Origin: Candidatus Hydrogenedentota bacterium
Lineage (GTDB): Bacteria; Hydrogenedentota; Hydrogenedentia; Hydrogenedentales; SLHB01
Assembly: GCA_019695095.1 (NCBI GenBank)
Contig: JAIBAQ010000026.1
Location: forward strand, 1-46,397
Direction: 5' to 3'
Length of the DNA: 46,397 nt
Positions 44,027 through 46,397 of the stretch are shown here, one piece after another (the stretch's first letter is position 1; each line of letters starts with the position of its first letter). The position numbers and the translations under genes were made by a program. The notes under the pieces are model-generated. The model was not told the origin of the DNA, made no database searches, and saw nothing but the letters and a program-made list of their open reading frames with translations.

Positions 44027-44800
44027 TTAGCCTGGCTGCGAAGATTCAATTGCCTCGGTCTGGGTCTCCTGCTCCAGGAACTCGTAAGCGCGACGCATCG
44101 TGGCGGCGTAGTCCCACTCAGTCGCAAGTGGCCGCCATCCCCATCCATCAAGGAACCACTGGGCGCACTTCAGCAACTCTTTCACCGGTTCCGTTATGGC
44201 GAACTCCTCAAGAGGCGCCGATCCGCGCATTGCCGCGGCTATACCATCTGCCATGGTCCAAAAAAGAAAACAAAGCGACTCAGGACGAAATCCCTCGGGT
44301 AGCACAAGATCGCCCTTCGCAACGGCATCCTGGGTAATCGTCAACAGGACGCGAAACATGTCCGCGTCAATGGCCCTCATCTGCGCCTGCTGGACCTCGG
44401 ACACGCGCTTGGCAATCGATTCGTCACCGATTGTGGCCAGAATCCGCATGTTGTCCGAATAGCGCTCGCTGTAAATGGCCATCGCCTCGCTTACCGCCAT
44501 CAATCGCTCGCGGGGGTGGCCAGGAAATAGAAGCGCCCGCTGCATGGATGCAAGCAGTTCCCGCTGGCACGCAATACCCAACTCGACCAATAGACCCTCC
44601 TTCGACCCAAACCGGTCATAGAGGGTGGCCCGGCTGAACCCCGTGACGTCGGCCAAACGGCTCACCGTAAGCTCGTGAATTCCCTCATCAAGGAAGATTC
44701 GGCGCGCGACCTCAAAGAACATCGCGTCGCGCTGAAGCAACTCGCGTTGCTTGCCACGGACAGGCTTCCCTTGACTCTCAATGCTTTCTGGTTCGGACAT
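44027..44800 (-). CDS. TetR family transcriptional regulator
   Basis: A 257-residue regulator. The helix-turn-helix domain is MFFEVARRIFLDEGIHELTVSRLADVTGFSRATLYDRFGSKEGLLVELG at about residues 27-75. The rest is a helical ligand-binding domain of TetR_C type (MAVSEAMAIYSERYSDNMRILATI). No transporter or enzyme is adjacent, so its inducer and targets are unknown. A palindromic motif 34-43 bases upstream of the start suggests autoregulation. Confidence 0.9.
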   Translation of the reverse strand: MSEPESIESQGKPVRGKQRELLQRDAMFFEVARRIFLDEGIHELTVSRLADVTGFSRATLYDRFGSKEGLLVELGIACQRELLASMQRALLFPGHPRERLMAVSEAMAIYSERYSDNMRILATIGDESIAKRVSEVQQAQMRAIDADMFRVLLTITQDAVAKGDLVLPEGFRPESLCFLFWTMADGIAAAMRGSAPLEEFAITEPVKELLKCAQWFLDGWGWRPLATEWDYAATMRRAYEFLEQETQTEAIESSQPG

Positions 44801-45336
44801 TCATTCCCCACTTGCGACGGGCGTCACTTTAGATACATATGTAAGAATCCGACAACTGTCATAATATGAAATCTTCCTGTTTCTGTCAAGGGGCCGCGCC
44901 TAAAAGGCAGGGTTCTCGTTCTGTCGTATTTGTTCCCCGGCCGTTTGGCGTTGTACTGAGCGAATAACTGCGGGAGCGCGGGCTACAGCGGTAGAAACAG
45001 TAGTCAGGCGAACAGCCCCCTCTCTTGAGTGCAGACTTTAGCCTGGGGTGAGATTCGTGCCTCAGACGCCAATCGAGACCCCAGGATCCAACCACACCCA
45101 ACGTGAACCCTGTAAGGGCGTAGGCAACTTACGCTGTCTGTTTCTTAGGAGAGACCACGGGAAAGATGTCTCTATACCCGCATGTAACTGATGCGTAATG
45201 GCTTACGATTACTATGCTTTCCATGAATAGCCTCCCGCTTGGGGCATATCCACAGTGCATTGTCCCCAGACGCAGCCCCACGTTGACTCCCTTCCAGAGA
45301 CGCTCGGATGAAGCGTATACGCTAAGGATCAAGAGT
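44801..45336. other. 536-base gap between the TetR gene and the secreted coiled-coil gene
   Basis: Apart from the TetR promoter and operator region (44830-44862), I recognise nothing definite. The segment 44890-45120 has frames open on the minus strand (SHPRLKSALKRGGCSPDYC) but no start signals; it may be a degenerate repeat or pseudogene fragment. No tRNA or small RNA signature was seen. Confidence 0.35.
44834..44861 (-). promoter_or_regulatory. Promoter and palindromic operator of the TetR gene
   Basis: On the minus strand TGACAG (44861-44856) and TATGTA (44839-44834) are 16 bases apart and could be -35 and -10 elements, with the start codon at 44800. The -10 lies within TACATATGTA, a perfect 10-base palindrome and likely regulator site. 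This is inference from spacing. Confidence 0.45.
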
Positions 45337-45870
45337 ATGAGCAGGCACGGAATTGTCAATGGCCGAACGTACTGGCTTCTGGGTGTGTGTGCAACGCTCC
45401 AAATGCTGGTTGCGGGTGTGGCGTTCGCTGGTATCGATTTTCAGGTTGCGGCTGGCGACTCACACATCCTCGCCGCCGCAAAGGTCGAGTACGTTGACTT
45501 GCTTACAAAGACTCTGGAGACCAAGCGCGCGACTACCCAAGTGGCTGTCACGGACTCGCGCGAGTTGGCGCAAGCCGGCGAAAACGCGGACGTCATGGAA
45601 TGCGTCGTGGCTCAGTTGGCGACGGAGACGAACGAGTCTGCGGTCCGGCTTCGCGACACGGGACAAGTTCAGCAGAGCCGGCAGGTGCTTGAAGAAAACG
45701 CCCGTGTGCTGCGGGAGAATGCGGCAAAGTACAATAGCCAGAAACTGGAAAGCCTCGGCAAGACCAACAGCGATCAGGCAAACCAGGTTGCCGACCCGCA
45801 ACGCTGGAAAGCGCTACGGAAATCCATGACCAAGGGACAGTACGACATCAAGCAACAAACAGGGAAGTGA
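45337..45870 (+). CDS. Exported coiled-coil protein resembling the C-terminal part of YfbK-like VWA proteins
   Basis: A 177-residue protein; the start at ATG 45337 (MSRHGIVNGRTYWLLGVC) follows AAGGA. A signal peptide ending in VAFAG precedes the mature part. The remainder is helical and charged: VAQLATETNESAVRLRDTGQVQQSRQVLEENARVLRENAAKYNSQKLESLGKTNSDQANQV, then WKALRKSMTKGQYD. The pattern 'A..LRD.G....AR..L..NA..L...A.KY.S..L......N..' is what I recall from the tail of planctomycete YfbK-type von Willebrand proteins. Here it stands alone without a VWA domain. It is 10 bases upstream of an ECF sigma factor gene, so they probably form an operon. Confidence 0.65.
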   Translation: MSRHGIVNGRTYWLLGVCATLQMLVAGVAFAGIDFQVAAGDSHILAAAKVEYVDLLTKTLETKRATTQVAVTDSRELAQAGENADVMECVVAQLATETNESAVRLRDTGQVQQSRQVLEENARVLRENAAKYNSQKLESLGKTNSDQANQVADPQRWKALRKSMTKGQYDIKQQTGK

Positions 45871-45880
45871 GCGCATCGCA

Positions 45881-46397
45881 ATGCTACGCGGGGAATCGGA
45901 TGCGGAGATCATTCGAAAAACACTGGCGGGCAACCGCCATGCTTTTGAGGCGCTGATTCAGCGATACAACCGGATGGCGTATGCCGTGGCCTTCGCGCGC
46001 CTCGGCAACCATCAGGACGCGGAAGACGCCGCTCAGGAAGGATGGTTGCAGGCCTTCTCGACCTTGAACCGTCTTCGCGATCCGGAACGATTCCCCGCGT
46101 GGCTGGCGATTATCGTGCGCAACGTCAGTGTGAATGCCGGACGCAACCGGTGGCGCAGAAGCTCCTTGGAAGAAGTGGGAGATACGCTGGTGGTGGACTT
46201 CCGTGAAAGTATGGAAAACGCAGACATACACCGCGCGCTGTGGGCCCAGATTGCCACGATGACTCCCGACTTCCGGGAAGTGCTCACCCTCCATTACCAT
46301 GCAGGGCTTAGCACGGAAGAAATCGCGGACTGGACCGGCCTATCCCGCGAAACCGTTAAGAAGCGGCTGCAGCGCGCGCGCAGCGCCTTGAGCGAAC
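45881..46397 (+). CDS. ECF-type RNA polymerase sigma factor (3' end outside the window)
   Basis: The gene starts at ATG 45881 and runs off the right edge after 172 codons. Sigma-70 region 2 is visible in AGNRHAFEALIQRYNRMAYAVAFARLGNHQDAEDAAQEGWLQAFSTLNRLRDPERFPAWLAIIVRN, and region 4 in FREVLTLHYHAGLSTEEIADWTGLSRETVKKRLQRARSALSE. It is an extracytoplasmic-function sigma factor, with no linked anti-sigma visible on the left. Whether it carries extra C-terminal domains is unknown because of truncation. It follows the secreted coiled-coil gene closely. Confidence 0.92.
   Translation, partial: MLRGESDAEIIRKTLAGNRHAFEALIQRYNRMAYAVAFARLGNHQDAEDAAQEGWLQAFSTLNRLRDPERFPAWLAIIVRNVSVNAGRNRWRRSSLEEVGDTLVVDFRESMENADIHRALWAQIATMTPDFREVLTLHYHAGLSTEEIADWTGLSRETVKKRLQRARSALSE

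Noticed and set aside
44886-45101. 71-codon minus-strand frame in the TetR upstream gap
   Set aside because: No ribosome binding site and atypical composition; more likely degenerate repeat sequence.
45166-45198. Ten-codon leader-like frame MSLYPHVTDA
   Set aside because: The Shine-Dalgarno-like AGGAGAG is too far from the ATG, and there is no attenuator structure or run of regulatory codons.

Overview
The window is a GC-rich bacterial chromosome segment with about 38 recognisable protein genes, no rRNA, tRNA or CRISPR, and no complete insertion sequence. The gene mix suggests a deep-branching Planctomycetes/Hydrogenedentota-like bacterium. It includes a type II pseudopilin of the DUF1559-like kind with the C-terminal 'YMDGH' signature, a DUF2961/GH172 glycosidase, an alpha-L-fucosidase, an oligogalacturonate-lyase-like propeller, an FAD_oxidored-type oxidoreductase, a FecR/DUF6600 surface protein, BlaI/M56 pairs, and repeated GGGACTGTCCC-type palindromes. 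The taxonomic assignment is inference from gene content only.

Layout. 1-4.4 kb: the tail of a methyltransferase, then (minus strand) gdhA followed by a large PEP/pyruvate-binding protein with a KaiC-like N-terminus that has lost its P-loop. 4.5-10.4 kb (minus): a BlaI repressor and M56 membrane metallopeptidase pair, a secreted FecR/DUF6600 protein with a low-complexity tail, and a Tyr/Gly/Asp-rich lipoprotein. 10.5-11.8 kb: a trypsin-like protease and a small protein resembling the protease's own N-terminal domain. 11.9-16.6 kb: a catabolic module with a dihydrodipicolinate-synthase-family lyase and FAD oxidoreductase (minus) and a divergent sodium:solute symporter (plus). 16.6-21.9 kb (plus): a lipoprotein, a GH172 enzyme, a Fic protein with a built-in inhibitory motif, MTA phosphorylase and a LolA-like protein. 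22-26 kb: DUF72 protein, family 2 glycosyltransferase, AzgA-type purine permease and a histone-deacetylase-family deacetylase. 26.3-29.4 kb: a short DnaE polymerase without a tau-binding tail and with an altered PHP site, preceded by a CTG-N10-CAG palindrome that looks like a LexA box. 29.4-39.3 kb: oligogalacturonate-lyase-like protein, inorganic pyrophosphatase, site-2 protease with CBS domains, metallophosphoesterase, TPR glycosyltransferase coupled to a 79-residue gene, fucosidase, thiD and a concentrative nucleoside transporter. 39.7-42.5 kb (minus): a complete partner-switching operon (HATPase, STAS, membrane SpoIIE phosphatase). 43-46.4 kb: pseudopilin, TetR regulator, a secreted coiled-coil protein and a truncated ECF sigma factor.

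Working together. The window suggests a heterotroph using plant or algal glycans (fucosidase, GH172, PL22-like) with uptake and sugar-acid enzymes, purine/methylthioadenosine salvage (mtnP, AzgA, CNT), and several envelope or stress sensing circuits (BlaI/M56, SpoIIE/STAS/HATPase, TetR, ECF sigma). Intergenic regions carry several high-quality inverted repeats: a 42-bp perfect palindrome, a nested GGCAGGCA repeat, and a 109-bp element with 23-bp terminal inverted repeats. These look like dispersed non-coding elements. I see no single unmistakable new system. The best candidates for novelty are the degenerate KaiC/PEP-binding protein, the protease/mini-domain pair, the BlaI/M56 protein with two periplasmic repeats beside its surface-protein neighbours, and the sigma/coiled-coil pair at the right edge.
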